Notes under the pieces: generated by a model
What the model was told of the DNA's origin: nothing
The model's database searches: none
Seen by the model: the letters and a program-made list of their open reading frames with translations, nothing else
Origin: JAFAGX01 sp035623335
GTDB lineage: Bacteria; Acidobacteriota; Terriglobia; Terriglobales; Acidobacteriaceae
DNA length: 64,000 bases
Reading direction: 5' to 3'
Assembly: GCA_035623335.1 (NCBI GenBank)
Contig: DASPTQ010000117.1
Location: forward strand, 3,993-67,992
Made by a program: the position numbers and the translations under genes
Shown here: piece after piece, positions 51,338 through 60,890 of the stretch
Position numbering within the stretch: the stretch's first letter is position 1
How the letters are laid out: each line of letters opens with the position of its first letter

Positions 51338-53233
51338 ATGTTCTTTTCCCTGGCGCGCACACGGTTGTGGTGGTTCGCGATTTTCTTAGGCCTCGCGTCA
51401 GTTCCAGCCGCCGCAGCCGTGGCCGAGGGTGCGGCTCCCACGGTCACCATGTCGGTCGACGCTACGTGGGCTGCCCGCAAGATCTTTCATGCCCACCTGA
51501 CCATTCCCGCCAGCCCGGGCACGCTTACTCTCTACTATCCGAAGTGGATTCCGGGCGAGCATGGGCCCACCGGGCCCATCCAGACGCTGGCCGGTCTACG
51601 ATTCAGCGCAAACGGCCAAGTCCTCGCCTGGCGCCGTGATCTGCTGGACGGATGGACGTTTTACGTCGAGGTGCCGCAGGGAGCTTCCCTGGTCGACGCC
51701 GAACTGGATTACATCTCCCCCACCAGCGCGGACGAGGGAATCTACACCGGCGGCCAAACCGCCACTGCCAAACTGGCGATCCTCAACTGGAACACATTGC
51801 TGCTCTATCCGGCGGGTTGGACCTCGGATGAACTGCGGTATCAGGCGCGCTTGCAGCTGCCGGAAGGATGGAAGTTTGCCACGGCCCTGCCCGTGGCGTC
51901 TGCCACAGGCAGTGCCATCAACTTTCAAGTCGCTTCGCTCACTACCCTCGTCGACTCTCCGGTGATGACCGGCGAATACCTTCGCATCGTGCCGCTCGCG
52001 GAAAATCCCCGACAGGAGCTGGACATCGTGGCCGATAGTCCTGCCGCGCTCGACGCTCCGCAGGAGGTTTTCGATCGTTATCAGAGTCTTACCGATCAAG
52101 CTTTCAAACTCTTCGGAGCCCGTCATTTCCGCGATTACCATTTTCTTTATAGCCTCAGCGATCACGTCGCCCACTTTGGCCTGGAGCACCATGAGTCGGA
52201 TGACAGTCGGACGGGCGAGCGTTCGCTCGTCGATCCCGAGCTGCGGCTGAACGCCGCCGGCCTTTTGCCTCATGAATACGTGCACTCCTGGAACGGAAAG
52301 TACCGCCGTCCGCGAGACCTTACTACGCCCGACTATGAGAAACCCATGCAGACCGATCTGCTCTGGGTCTACGAAGGGCTCACCTCCTATTTGGGGGACG
52401 TTCTCAGCGCGCGCAGCGGGATTCGTACACCGGAGCAGTTTCGCGATGCTCTGGCCTTAATCGCCGCCCAGCTCGATCACACGCCCGGCCGGACCTGGCG
52501 AAATCTTGCCGATACGGCCAACGGGGTTCCGGCCATGCAGGGAGCCCCGCGAGAGTGGCGGTCGTGGCGGCGCGAGCTCGATTACTACGATGAAGACGTG
52601 CTGAATTGGCTGTGGGCGGATACGATCATTCGCCAGCAAACCAAAGGCAAGAAGTCCATCGACGATTTCTGCCAGCTTTTCCATGGCGGAGCCAGTGGCC
52701 CGCCGGAAGTAAAGACCTATGAGTTCGACGACGTGGTGAACCTCTTGAATCAGGTTGCGCCCTATGACTGGCGCGGCTTCTGGAGGGAACGGTTGAACAC
52801 CCAGGCTGCCCGAGCCCCGCTCGGCGGCATCGAGCAGAGCGGTTGGGAGCTAACCTATGAAGAGACGGCCTCGGAACTTTATCGCATCGAGGAGCGCGTC
52901 CGCGAAGGTATCAACGCCACCTACTCCATCGGCCTGTACCTGAGCCAAGATGGACGAGTGCTCGATACCACCGAAGGAATGGCTGCCGCACGGGCGGGAA
53001 TCGGACCCGGTATGACGCTGGTGGCGGTCAATGGCCAGAAATTCTCAGGGGAAGTATTGCGGGATGCGTTGAAAGGCGGCAGGAACCCGTCGTCGCCACT
53101 GGAATTGCTGATGGAGAACACCCAGTACTACAAATCCTATGCCCTCGATTACCACGGCGGGAACCGCTACCCGCACCTGGTCCGAGTCCCATCGAAGCCA
53201 GACCTGTTGAGCGATATTCTTCGACCGAGATAA
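51338..53233 (+). CDS. Secreted M61-family (glycyl aminopeptidase-like) peptidase with PDZ domain
   Basis: 631 residues from ATG 51338, which has CAGGAG seven bases upstream and opens directly into a signal peptide (WWFAIFLGLASVPAAAAVAE); ATG 51308 is ten codons earlier. The N-terminal beta domain is of the M61 type (YYPKWIPGEHGPTGPIQTLA). The gluzincin site HEYVH is in LLPHEYVHSWNGKYRRP (about 308-325), and the third zinc ligand is in LLWVYEGLTSYLGD. A C-terminal PDZ domain (about 525-600; GRVLDTTEGMAAARAGIGPG) follows. A periplasmic or extracellular peptidase. Confidence 0.93.
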   Translation: MFFSLARTRLWWFAIFLGLASVPAAAAVAEGAAPTVTMSVDATWAARKIFHAHLTIPASPGTLTLYYPKWIPGEHGPTGPIQTLAGLRFSANGQVLAWRRDLLDGWTFYVEVPQGASLVDAELDYISPTSADEGIYTGGQTATAKLAILNWNTLLLYPAGWTSDELRYQARLQLPEGWKFATALPVASATGSAINFQVASLTTLVDSPVMTGEYLRIVPLAENPRQELDIVADSPAALDAPQEVFDRYQSLTDQAFKLFGARHFRDYHFLYSLSDHVAHFGLEHHESDDSRTGERSLVDPELRLNAAGLLPHEYVHSWNGKYRRPRDLTTPDYEKPMQTDLLWVYEGLTSYLGDVLSARSGIRTPEQFRDALALIAAQLDHTPGRTWRNLADTANGVPAMQGAPREWRSWRRELDYYDEDVLNWLWADTIIRQQTKGKKSIDDFCQLFHGGASGPPEVKTYEFDDVVNLLNQVAPYDWRGFWRERLNTQAARAPLGGIEQSGWELTYEETASELYRIEERVREGINATYSIGLYLSQDGRVLDTTEGMAAARAGIGPGMTLVAVNGQKFSGEVLRDALKGGRNPSSPLELLMENTQYYKSYALDYHGGNRYPHLVRVPSKPDLLSDILRPR

Positions 53234-53298
53234 AGCACGAATCGACGGGCGAAGGCCGAAAATTCCAGGAAGTCCAACTGGTGAAGGTGAGTCGTTGC

Positions 53299-54045
53299 TT
53301 AGGCTCCTTCTTCGACTCCTTGAAAGAGGTCGGTCTCTTGCGAGACCGCTTCCGACCTTATGGCGGCGGCCAGGTGAAACATCTCCTGCCTGCCCCGGTG
53401 GCGAACGTGCGATTCAAAATTGGGCCAAAGCGGAGCTTGGGTACGATGGACTTTGAAGGCGGCGATTTTGGTTTCGAGGTGCCGGCCGATGTCCACCACG
53501 GCGCTAGCCGGTGACAGCGTGACCGGCTGGCGATCGGGCAAGGTGAAATTTGCGGTCGCAAAGTACAGCTTCTGCGTGCGATGCGGGGAGATGCCGGTTC
53601 TCAATTGGTCGGGATAGCGGTTGCTTCTTCCCGCCCAGTGAAAAGCAAGCTCGGCGAAGACCGAGGCCATTGAGTGGTCAGTGTGCCCGGTGACTCCGCC
53701 TTCCGGCCCAAACGACAGCATGACCTGGGGTCGAAAGTGGCGCACCTCGAGAGTGAGATCGTAAACCACCCGGTACAGGTCCTGACGATACAGGTTGCCA
53801 TCGGGATAGTTGAGTACTACGCCGCGGGTTATCTTGAGGATTCGACACGAAGCGGCAAATTCCTCTCGCCGCATTGCCGCCAGTTCCTGATCGTCTTTGG
53901 CGGCTCCGCGATGGGTGGCTGCCTGACCCGGTGTAAGACAAACTACCGCGGTCTCAACGCCCCGGTCATGATAGAGCGCCAGCGAACCGCCGAATCCCCC
54001 GGCTTCATCATCCGGATGCGCCGTGACGCACAGCAAGCGCCGCAT
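53299..54045 (-). CDS. PIG-L/LmbE-family deacetylase
   Basis: 248 residues from ATG 54045; the longer open frame upstream has no family similarity. Zn-binding motif AHPDDEAGGFGGSLALY near the N-terminus (His10, Asp12/13) and the second His motif GGVTGHTDHSMAS. Such enzymes remove the acetyl group from GlcNAc-type sugars (MshB, BshB, PIG-L) or from related metabolites. It is divergent from a GT4-type glycosyltransferase 151 bases away, which may supply the substrate. The N-terminus differs from classical BshB, so a bacillithiol role is not claimed. Confidence 0.85.
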   Translation of the reverse strand: MRRLLCVTAHPDDEAGGFGGSLALYHDRGVETAVVCLTPGQAATHRGAAKDDQELAAMRREEFAASCRILKITRGVVLNYPDGNLYRQDLYRVVYDLTLEVRHFRPQVMLSFGPEGGVTGHTDHSMASVFAELAFHWAGRSNRYPDQLRTGISPHRTQKLYFATANFTLPDRQPVTLSPASAVVDIGRHLETKIAAFKVHRTQAPLWPNFESHVRHRGRQEMFHLAAAIRSEAVSQETDLFQGVEEGA

Positions 54046-54180
54046 CCACACATTGTACTGGCTAGTCGGTTGTCCCGTGCCCAGTGTGCACATTCTTGCG
54101 CAGCAGACCTCGGGTTTAAGAAATGTGGTTCTTAGTGCTTCTTCCCAAGGGCCATCCCGACTACAATATTCCCCACCATC

Positions 54181-54189
54181 GGGGGGGGG
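54181..54189 (+). repeat. Homopolymeric G9 tract before the glycosyltransferase start
   Basis: Nine consecutive G residues end seven bases before the ATG at 54197 (GGGGGGGGG-CGATCTC-ATG), i.e. in the ribosome-binding-site position. Slipped-strand changes in such tracts can tune promoters or translation; an assembly artefact is also possible. Confidence 0.6.
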
Positions 54190-54196
54190 CGATCTC

Positions 54197-55324
54197 ATGA
54201 GGAGCATGCACGTTCTTGTGACCACCGACACTTTGAGCGGCGTGTGGACACACACCCAGGAGCTCGTTTCCGGGCTGGTCAACAGCGGAGTGGAAGTCAC
54301 CCTGGTCAGCTTTGGCGACATTCCTCTGCCACCGCAGACATCCTGGATGGAGAGTTTGTCCGGTCTCGACTATCGTCCCACGGCGTTTCGTCTGGACTGG
54401 ATGCAGGACGGTCAGGCCGATTTCCGGGACTCCGCTCGCTATCTGGCCGCACTCGTCAAAGAGCAGCAGCCCGACGTGCTGCATCTCAACCACCTGTGCT
54501 ATGGCAGCCTTCCGGTCAGGACACCTCGCTTGGTGGTTGCCCATGGCGACCTGATCAGCTGGTGGAAGGCCGTGCACGGCTGCGAGCCCAAGGAAAGCCG
54601 CTGGTTGCGTAGCTACAAATTTTTGGTGACGCAAGGGCTGGAGCAGGCCACCATGGTGGTCGCACCTTCGTTCTGGATGCTGGAGACGATTCGCTCCTAC
54701 TACACGCGTCCCCGGCGGGATGCGGTCATCTACAACGGCAGGAATCCGGTTTTCTTTAATCCTTACGTGAGCAAGCAAGATTCCGTGCTGGCGGTCGGAA
54801 GATTTCACGATGCCAGCAAACAACTGGCACTGCTGACGCAGCATGCCCACCCTGTTCCGGTGTGCATCGTGGATTCCGACGGGCCCATGGTCGGGTCGAA
54901 CGCCCCGATTTCCACCGATGTGAAGGTGCAGGCGAAAGAAGCCTCCGTCTCCTTGAAGGGAATGCAGACGGAGGTGCAATTGCGCATGCTCTACAGCCGG
55001 GCGGCGATCTTTGCCGCCACTTCGTGCTATGAGCCCTCCGGGTGTGGAACCCTCGAGGCGGCGCTCTCCCGCTGCGCGATCGTCGCCAATGACATTCCCC
55101 AGTTTCGCGAAATCTGGGGAGACGCTGCCATTTACTTTCGCGCCAATGACGCCGAGAGTCTGGCCGAGGTGATCCGTCGCTTACACGAGCGGCGAGACCT
55201 GTGTCGCGGCTATGCGGCAAGGGCGTACCAGCGAGCGCGGCAATGCTTCACCGCCAAGCGCATGGTGGAGGAATATCAGCGGCTCTATCGTCATATGCTG
55301 GGGCAAGAAGCAATCGCCGCCTAA
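54197..55324 (+). CDS. GT4-type glycosyltransferase
   Basis: 375 residues from ATG 54197 (the frame is open further upstream through the PIG-L region). GT-B fold: the N-terminal domain begins MHVLVTTDTLSGVWTHTQEL, and the acceptor-side helix has DVLHLNHLCYGSLPVRTPRL. The C-terminal nucleotide-sugar domain has VLAVGRFHDASKQ, FAATSCYEPSGCGTLEAALS (the E-x7-E region) and AIVANDIPQFREIWGDAAIY. The donor and acceptor are unknown; it is cytoplasmic. It is divergent from the PIG-L deacetylase, and its ribosome site overlaps a G9 tract. Confidence 0.85.
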   Translation: MRSMHVLVTTDTLSGVWTHTQELVSGLVNSGVEVTLVSFGDIPLPPQTSWMESLSGLDYRPTAFRLDWMQDGQADFRDSARYLAALVKEQQPDVLHLNHLCYGSLPVRTPRLVVAHGDLISWWKAVHGCEPKESRWLRSYKFLVTQGLEQATMVVAPSFWMLETIRSYYTRPRRDAVIYNGRNPVFFNPYVSKQDSVLAVGRFHDASKQLALLTQHAHPVPVCIVDSDGPMVGSNAPISTDVKVQAKEASVSLKGMQTEVQLRMLYSRAAIFAATSCYEPSGCGTLEAALSRCAIVANDIPQFREIWGDAAIYFRANDAESLAEVIRRLHERRDLCRGYAARAYQRARQCFTAKRMVEEYQRLYRHMLGQEAIAA

Positions 55325-55425
55325 ATACCGGTTTCTCCCTTCCCTGGATTGGCTTCCCTACCGCTAGCCTCGATCGGCCCGGAGCTGGTATCTTGTTGGT
55401 TTCACACTGATCGTTAGGAGGCCTC

Positions 55426-55662
55426 ATGGCGGCTGTAAAGATCACCATCAGGAAGAACGGTCCTTACCGGGTAGAGGCTCCGGAGGGCTCGGTGGAACTG
55501 GTGGATGCGGAGGGCACGAAATACGACCTGACCGGCAAGGTTGCTTTTTCTCTTTGCCGTTGTGGTGGATCCGTAACCAAGCCTTTCTGCGACGGAACCC
55601 ATAGCAAGATCGGGTTCCAGGGAGCGGAGCTGGCCGTGAAGCAGGCTGGAACCCAGAGCTAA
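55426..55662 (+). CDS. CDGSH iron-sulfur domain protein
   Basis: 78 residues with a strong ribosome site (TTAGGAGG). A single CDGSH [2Fe-2S] motif, CRCGGSVTKPFCDGTHSKIG, supplies three Cys and one His. The N-terminal part is a small beta-sandwich (ITIRKNGPYRVEAPEGSVEL). Bacterial members are cytoplasmic redox or cluster-transfer proteins; the partner is unknown. It precedes the flavoprotein gene by about 100 bases on the same strand and could be its co-transcribed redox neighbour. Confidence 0.92.
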   Translation: MAAVKITIRKNGPYRVEAPEGSVELVDAEGTKYDLTGKVAFSLCRCGGSVTKPFCDGTHSKIGFQGAELAVKQAGTQS

Positions 55663-55760
55663 CTCCGCCGATCGTGGATCGACGGGGGGGAGAACGGAGC
55701 GGTTCAGTCAGGCTACACGCCTGGAGTTTCGTGCGCAATCCAAGAGACAACGCATTAGGC

Positions 55761-57707
55761 ATGGGTCGCGGCATCACGCGGCGCGATTTCCTCAATGGAG
55801 CAGCGCTGACCCTGGGTGCCGCCATCGTCCCCTCGTCTCTGTTTCTCGCCTGCGAGCATCAGACGGCTCCCGAGCAGTCCTTGGACTATTATCCCCCTGC
55901 CAAGACCGGGTTGCGCGGCAGCCATCCCGGTAGTTTTGAGACCGCTCACAGTTTACGAGACGGCACATTCTGGCAACATGCGGGAACGGCGGCGGACACA
56001 GGCGAAAGCTACGACTTGGTGGTTGTCGGCGCCGGCATTAGCGGACTCTCGGCGGCACACTTCTATCGCCGCTTCGCCGGACCTAGAGCCCGCGTCCTCA
56101 TTCTTGAAAACCACGACGATTTCGGCGGCCATGCCAAACGCAACGAATTCTCCGCTGGCAACCGCATGCTGCTCGGCTTCGGTGGGACCTATTCGATCGA
56201 GAGCCCCGCGCCCTACAGCGCGGTTGCCAAGGGCCTGATTGAGGAATTGGGCATCGACGTGGCCTCCTATCCGCAGTATGTTTCGAAAGACCTCTATGTT
56301 TCCCTCGGCCTAACTCCCGGGATCTTTTTTGACCAAGAAACTTTCGGCGCCGACAAGCTCGTGCTCGATCCCACCTCGCTTGGAGGCAGCGAGACAGGCG
56401 ACCGGGCGAGCCAAACTCCCGCACGCTGGCAGCAGTTCCTCTCCGAAGCTCCCCTCACGGCTGAGGCCAAGCGCACCTATTTCCGTCTCTACCACGACAA
56501 CAAAGACTACCTTCCCGGTCTCTCCTCCGACGCCAAGAAAGCCCGACTGGCGAGGATCAGTTACGCCAACTTTCTCAACAATTTGGTGGGAGTTCATCAA
56601 GAAGTAGTTAAGGTTCTACAAGCCGGTCCCCATCCGCTGTTTGGAGTGGGAATCGATGCCGTCTCCGCCCAGGATGCCTGGGGACTGGGACTTCCGGGGT
56701 TTGCCGGAATGCACTTGGATCCCGCGCCCGGCAAAGGAATGAACCGGGATGCGATCCCGAACAAGGAGGCCGAGAGGTATTTCTTTCACTTTCCCGATGG
56801 AAACGCGTCCCTTGTCCGGCTACTCGTGCGGAAACTGATTGTCGGGGCGATCCCGGGCAACGCCCCGGCCGACTTAGTCACGGCACGAGCCAACTACGCG
56901 AAGCTGGACGAGGATGAGTCTCCGGTTCGGATTCGCCTGAACAGCACGGTCGTGCGGGTGAAGCATGACGGAGACCCGGCCACGGCAAAACAAGTAGAGA
57001 TCACCTATGCGCGTTTCGGCAAGACTTACCGCGTACGAGCCGCGCACTGCGTCCTGGCCTGCTGGCATGTGGTGATTCCTTATCTTTGCGACGAACTACC
57101 CGGCAAACAGAAGCAAGCTTTGTATTCGTCGGCCAAAGTCCCTCTGCTGTACACCAATGTCGCCCTTCACAACTGGGAAGCCTTCCAGAAGCTGGGCGTG
57201 AGTTCGATCTATGCGCCAGGTTGTTACCACACCGAGACCGCCCTCGACGTGCCGGTCAGCATCGGCCGCTACCAATGTTCACGCCGACCGGAGGAGCCGA
57301 TGGTGATCCACATGATGAAGACACCCTGCCGGCCGGGCTTGCCGGCGCGCGACCAGCACACCGCCGGGCGTATCGAACTGTTCAGCACAAGCTTCGAGAC
57401 CATGGAACGCAACATTCGTGAGCAGTTGGCGCGCATGCTTGGCCCGGGCGGGTTGGACCCAGCTCGCGACATCTCTGCTATCACGGTGAACCGCTGGCCT
57501 CACGGTTATGCTTACGAGTACAACTCCCTTTTTGATGATTTCTGGCTGGAGGGCGGGGAGACGCCCTGTGAGGTCGCCCGCCAACCCTTTGGACGGATCG
57601 CGATCGCCAATGCCGATGCTGGCGCTTACGCCTATACCGATGGCGCGATTGACCAGGCTTGGCGGGCGGTGGGGGAGATTACCAATCGCCCGGTAAACCC
57701 CGCCTGA
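55761..57707 (+). CDS. Tat-exported FAD-dependent amine oxidase, spermidine-dehydrogenase-like
   Basis: 648 residues from ATG 55761, chosen because it starts a twin-arginine signal (GITRRDFLNGAALTLGAAIV). The segment YYPPAKTGLRGSHPGSFETA after it is characteristic of the Pseudomonas SpdH group. FAD-binding Rossmann motif VVVGAGISGLSAAHFYRRF followed by ILENHDDFGGHAKRNEF. The C-terminal region AYEYNSLFDDFWLEGGETPC and GRIAIANADAGAYAYTDGAI completes the flavin site. Probably oxidises a polyamine or other amine in the periplasm; substrate not proven. A broken TPR gene follows six bases downstream. Confidence 0.82.
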   Translation: MGRGITRRDFLNGAALTLGAAIVPSSLFLACEHQTAPEQSLDYYPPAKTGLRGSHPGSFETAHSLRDGTFWQHAGTAADTGESYDLVVVGAGISGLSAAHFYRRFAGPRARVLILENHDDFGGHAKRNEFSAGNRMLLGFGGTYSIESPAPYSAVAKGLIEELGIDVASYPQYVSKDLYVSLGLTPGIFFDQETFGADKLVLDPTSLGGSETGDRASQTPARWQQFLSEAPLTAEAKRTYFRLYHDNKDYLPGLSSDAKKARLARISYANFLNNLVGVHQEVVKVLQAGPHPLFGVGIDAVSAQDAWGLGLPGFAGMHLDPAPGKGMNRDAIPNKEAERYFFHFPDGNASLVRLLVRKLIVGAIPGNAPADLVTARANYAKLDEDESPVRIRLNSTVVRVKHDGDPATAKQVEITYARFGKTYRVRAAHCVLACWHVVIPYLCDELPGKQKQALYSSAKVPLLYTNVALHNWEAFQKLGVSSIYAPGCYHTETALDVPVSIGRYQCSRRPEEPMVIHMMKTPCRPGLPARDQHTAGRIELFSTSFETMERNIREQLARMLGPGGLDPARDISAITVNRWPHGYAYEYNSLFDDFWLEGGETPCEVARQPFGRIAIANADAGAYAYTDGAIDQAWRAVGEITNRPVNPA

Positions 57708-57713
57708 AGGTTC

Positions 57714-58798
57714 GTGTGTGGGTCTCATCGATGGTTGCTGGTCTTCCTCTTGATTTCCTGTCTCCATGGACTCGGGAGCGATCCGGAACAACATCCCGAA
57801 CTCACTTCTGCGCAGTTGGGCACCGCGCACTTTCCCGTTGCGTGCAAGCCCTCTGTGCAGAACGAGTTTGAGCATGAGGTCGCGTTGTTGCATTCGTTCT
57901 GGTACGTAGAGGCCGAGAAAAAATTTCTCGAAATCTCGAGCGATGACGCGCAGCGTGCGATGGCACATTGGGGCATCGCCATGAGCCTGTGGCCCACTCG
58001 CAACGCAGTCAGTATGGGTATGGGCGGTAATAAAGAACATCAGTTCCACGCCATGGACTTCCTCGTCTATGCCTACTTGCAAAGTGGCCATGAGGCTGAA
58101 GCGCAAAAGATCATCGCCGAGGTGAAATCCATGCCCTTGAGTCGCCACATGTACAGCATGAAGTTCAATCGCATTTACTACCAGGCGAACTTCGAGGCTA
58201 GCTACGCTTTAGAGCTGCACGAGTGGGGCAAGGCAGCCTCTCTCGCTCCGGTAGCGGGAGGAGGCTCGGAAGACAGTGCGGTGACGTTCTTGGCTCGAGC
58301 CCTGGGTGCTGCTCGGACCGGGCAACTTGCCGATGCCCGCAAAGACATCGACGAAGTCAAATCGATCGCTAAATTGATGGATCAAGGAAGGAACGGAGAA
58401 GCAGATTTCCTCGATCGACAGACCGCTGAACCACTGGCTGGGATCGCCCATGCCGAAGGCAAAGATAAAGATAATGAAGCGATCACTTTGCTTCGTCCCT
58501 CGCGGATAAGGAAACGGACGGTATTCGTACGACGGGATACTTGCCCGCGCACGAAGTCTTGGCTGACTTGCTGCTCGCAGCCAAACGCCCGCAGCAAGCG
58601 TTAGAGGAATATCAAAACGACTTGAAGCTCAACCCCAACCGCTTCAACGGACTTGCAGGCGCTGCCGCTGCGGCAGAACAGGCAGGAAATCACCAGAAAG
58701 CCGTCGAGTACTATGCCCTGCTGCTCAAGGTTTGCGAAGGCGCGCACTCAGCGCGTCCCGAGCTTCTGCGGGCGAAGACGCTGGTAGCGCAAAGGTAG
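57714..58798 (+). pseudogene. Broken secreted TPR-repeat protein gene (internal deletion plus frameshift)
   Basis: The N-terminus has a signal peptide (LLVFLLISCLHGLGSD) and the start of a TPR protein family (HSFWYVEAEKKFLEISSDDA, MAHWGIAMSLW). It then jumps from SLWPTRNAVSMG straight to HQFHAMDFLVYAYLQSGHEA, omitting about 150 residues normally found between these blocks. Near 58495-58503 a one-base frameshift follows NEAITLLR; the family sequence resumes in another frame (ADKETDGIRTTGYLPAHEVL, ALEEYQNDLKLNPNRFNGL) to the stop at 58798. Two independent lesions make it a probable pseudogene. Confidence 0.65.
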
Positions 58799-58802
58799 AA
58801 GT

Positions 58803-58856
58803 CTTGGGGAACGCCTCTTGCGGGATCGTTTCCCACAATACTTCTGAATCCCCAAG
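58803..58856. repeat. Inverted repeat at the convergent gene ends
   Basis: CTTGGGGA (58803-58810) and TCCCCAAG (58849-58856) are perfect 8-bp arms about 38 bases apart, located just after the TPR pseudogene stop and 46 bases before the end of the convergent gene. A bidirectional terminator-like structure is possible, though no U-run is present. Confidence 0.3.
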
Positions 58857-58901
58857 CGGCTTTGCGTCGTCCGGAGACAGCCGGGAAACGGTCGGGTCAG
58901 G

Positions 58902-59381
58902 CTAGTGAAGGGCCTTCTCCCAATGCTTTGCCAGGCACTCCGCGACCGAGGTCGCCAGAGACGAGCTGGCATCCATATACTGACTGGACTTCTTGCAGGT
59001 GTAGCTGAAGACGACATCCTTCGATTTGGCGTCCACGATGGTCATGACGACTTGGTTGAACGATCCATTGTCGTAGTTGCCGGCGCCCAGCGTATTCAGA
59101 ACGCCCTTGAGGACAGAGCCGTTACTGTCCTTCGCCTGGAACTGGGCCGTATAGTCTGCCTGCTTGGGATCCGTGGTCACTGTCACCGGTACTTTCTTCT
59201 TCTGCAATGCGGAGGAAAAATAAGCTGAAAAGCCATTGTCCGGATCGAGATAAATCTTGCGTTGCTGGGCGGCCGCCAAGGTTGAAAACACCAGCAGCAA
59301 AAGTCCGGTGACCACAAATCGTGCGATCCGGAACAGCCGTGCCTCCGGCTGAGTTTCTTTTTCCTGGACTAAGGTACTCAT
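58902..59381 (-). CDS. Secreted hypothetical protein
   Basis: 159 residues from ATG 59381 with AAGGA upstream; the longer frame is not supported. One N-terminal hydrophobic signal (about 23-44, RFVVTGLLLLVFSTLAAAQQ) follows a charged leader. The mature part has alternating beta-type segments (VPVTVTTDPKQADYTAQFQA, VVMTIVDAKSKDVVFSYTCK) and ends in a helix with one more Cys (SVAECLAKHWEKALH). It resembles conserved acidobacterial secreted proteins of unknown function. Confidence 0.65.
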   Translation of the reverse strand: MSTLVQEKETQPEARLFRIARFVVTGLLLLVFSTLAAAQQRKIYLDPDNGFSAYFSSALQKKKVPVTVTTDPKQADYTAQFQAKDSNGSVLKGVLNTLGAGNYDNGSFNQVVMTIVDAKSKDVVFSYTCKKSSQYMDASSSLATSVAECLAKHWEKALH

Positions 59382-59565
59382 TTCCTTCTCCTTTTCGAGA
59401 CGCGTTTCGAAGGTTTTTCGACGAAGAGCGAATCGGTCCGCCGTATAGTGAACCGCCGAGGATGATTCGTCAACGAAGGAGTTGTAAAAAGCCTTAGACT
59501 CAGAGATTTCGCAGGGTTTATTCAGGTGGTTTGCCGCCACGGCTGAGCAACGAACTGGCAAGCCG

Positions 59566-60804
59566 TTAGTGAATGGTCTTGGTCTTACGCGACATGTAGT
59601 CCATGAGGAGATACTGGCCCAGGGTGTAGGGTGTGGTGAAATAGGCTTTGCCGCGGCACATCTCCGTAACCTTTTGCACGAACTGAACCAGTCCATAGTC
59701 TGACGCCAGCATGAAGGTATTGATCATGATGCTGGCCCGCTTGCACTTCGATACCTCTTCGAGGGTTTGGCTGACAACCAGCGGGTCCAAGCCAAACGCA
59801 TTCTTGTAAATGCGCCCATCTTCAAGGGTTAAAGCCGAGGGCTTACCATCGGTGATCATCACAATCTGCTTCATGTCTTTGCGTTGGCGTTGCAGGATTC
59901 GCTGGGCCAGTCGCAAGCCTTCGCGAGTGTTGGTGTAATAGGGGCCCACCTTTACCCGCGCCAGCTGCGAGAGCGGCACCTCCTCGGCCGAGTCGTGAAA
60001 CAGAATCAAGGAAAGCGAGTCCCCCGGGTATTGTGTACGAATCAGGTGGGAGAGGGCCATGGCCACTTTCTTGGCCGGCGTGAAGCGATCCTCCCCGTAG
60101 AGGATCATGGAGTGGGAGCAATCGAGCATCAACACCGTGGCGCAGGAAGACTGGTATTCACACTGGTGGACCTGCAGATCCCGGTACTCGATGTTTAACG
60201 GCAGGTTCAGGCCTTCGCGCTGGATGGCGCTCGACAGGGTTGCGGTGATATCGAGATTCAAGGTGTCGCCAAATTCGTAAAGCCGCGAGGCTCCGCTGGC
60301 TTCGATGCCGGTCGCCATGTCGCGGGTGTCGTGACGGCCGAAGCTTGACCTCCCCAGGGACCCCATGAGATCTCGCAGCGATTTGAAGCCGAGAAAGTCG
60401 AGACTCTTGTCGGTGATTTCGAATTTGACCTGCTGCTGGGCTTCGCCCACCTGTCCGCCAACGCTGGGCGAGCGCGCAGGATCGTGCGGCGGATCGAGAC
60501 TGACGTAATCCTCCTGCTGCATGCGCTCGAGCAAGCGATCGAGCAACTCGTCGAGCGTTCCCTCCATCCGCATTTGCTCGAGCCGCTCACGCAACGCCTC
60601 GTCCAACCAGTCGCTATCGAGCAAGGCCTGTTCGATGGCGCGGCGCAAATCCTCTAAGGTTTCCGACCCATCACCCGCGTCCTCGTAGAGGTAGTTCGGA
60701 AAGCCGCTCTGCAGGAGAAAGTCGGAAAGCGCACCGAGCAGGTCCTGCAGGCTGATTTCGCCGGCTGGGTCCGGAACGTATTTGGTATAGCGGATACGCT
60801 TCAT
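59566..60804 (-). CDS. VWA-domain protein partnered with a MoxR-like ATPase
   Basis: 412 residues from ATG 60804. An acidic helical N-terminal half (about 15-125) precedes a von Willebrand A domain (about 215-400) with the metal-site motif VLMLDCSHSMILYGEDRFTP (DxSxS), the conserved Thr and VMITDGKPSALT. The ATPase gene ends 86 bases upstream on the same strand. MoxR-VWA and Mg-chelatase I-D pairs act as metal- or cofactor-insertion or protein-remodelling machines; the client is unknown. It is cytoplasmic with no signal peptide or TM helix. Confidence 0.85.
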   Translation of the reverse strand: MKRIRYTKYVPDPAGEISLQDLLGALSDFLLQSGFPNYLYEDAGDGSETLEDLRRAIEQALLDSDWLDEALRERLEQMRMEGTLDELLDRLLERMQQEDYVSLDPPHDPARSPSVGGQVGEAQQQVKFEITDKSLDFLGFKSLRDLMGSLGRSSFGRHDTRDMATGIEASGASRLYEFGDTLNLDITATLSSAIQREGLNLPLNIEYRDLQVHQCEYQSSCATVLMLDCSHSMILYGEDRFTPAKKVAMALSHLIRTQYPGDSLSLILFHDSAEEVPLSQLARVKVGPYYTNTREGLRLAQRILQRQRKDMKQIVMITDGKPSALTLEDGRIYKNAFGLDPLVVSQTLEEVSKCKRASIMINTFMLASDYGLVQFVQKVTEMCRGKAYFTTPYTLGQYLLMDYMSRKTKTIH

Positions 60805-60890
60805 CTTCCGACTTCCAAGCCAGGAACCACGGGTGTCCCTAAGCCTCCAGCCATGCCGAGCCCGACTGCCAGTTCGAGGCAAACCGCCCG

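Noticed and set aside
53299..55324. Bacillithiol synthesis pair (BshA/BshB)
   Set aside because: The deacetylase N-terminus and the glycosyltransferase motifs do not match the classical enzymes, and no bshC is present in the window.
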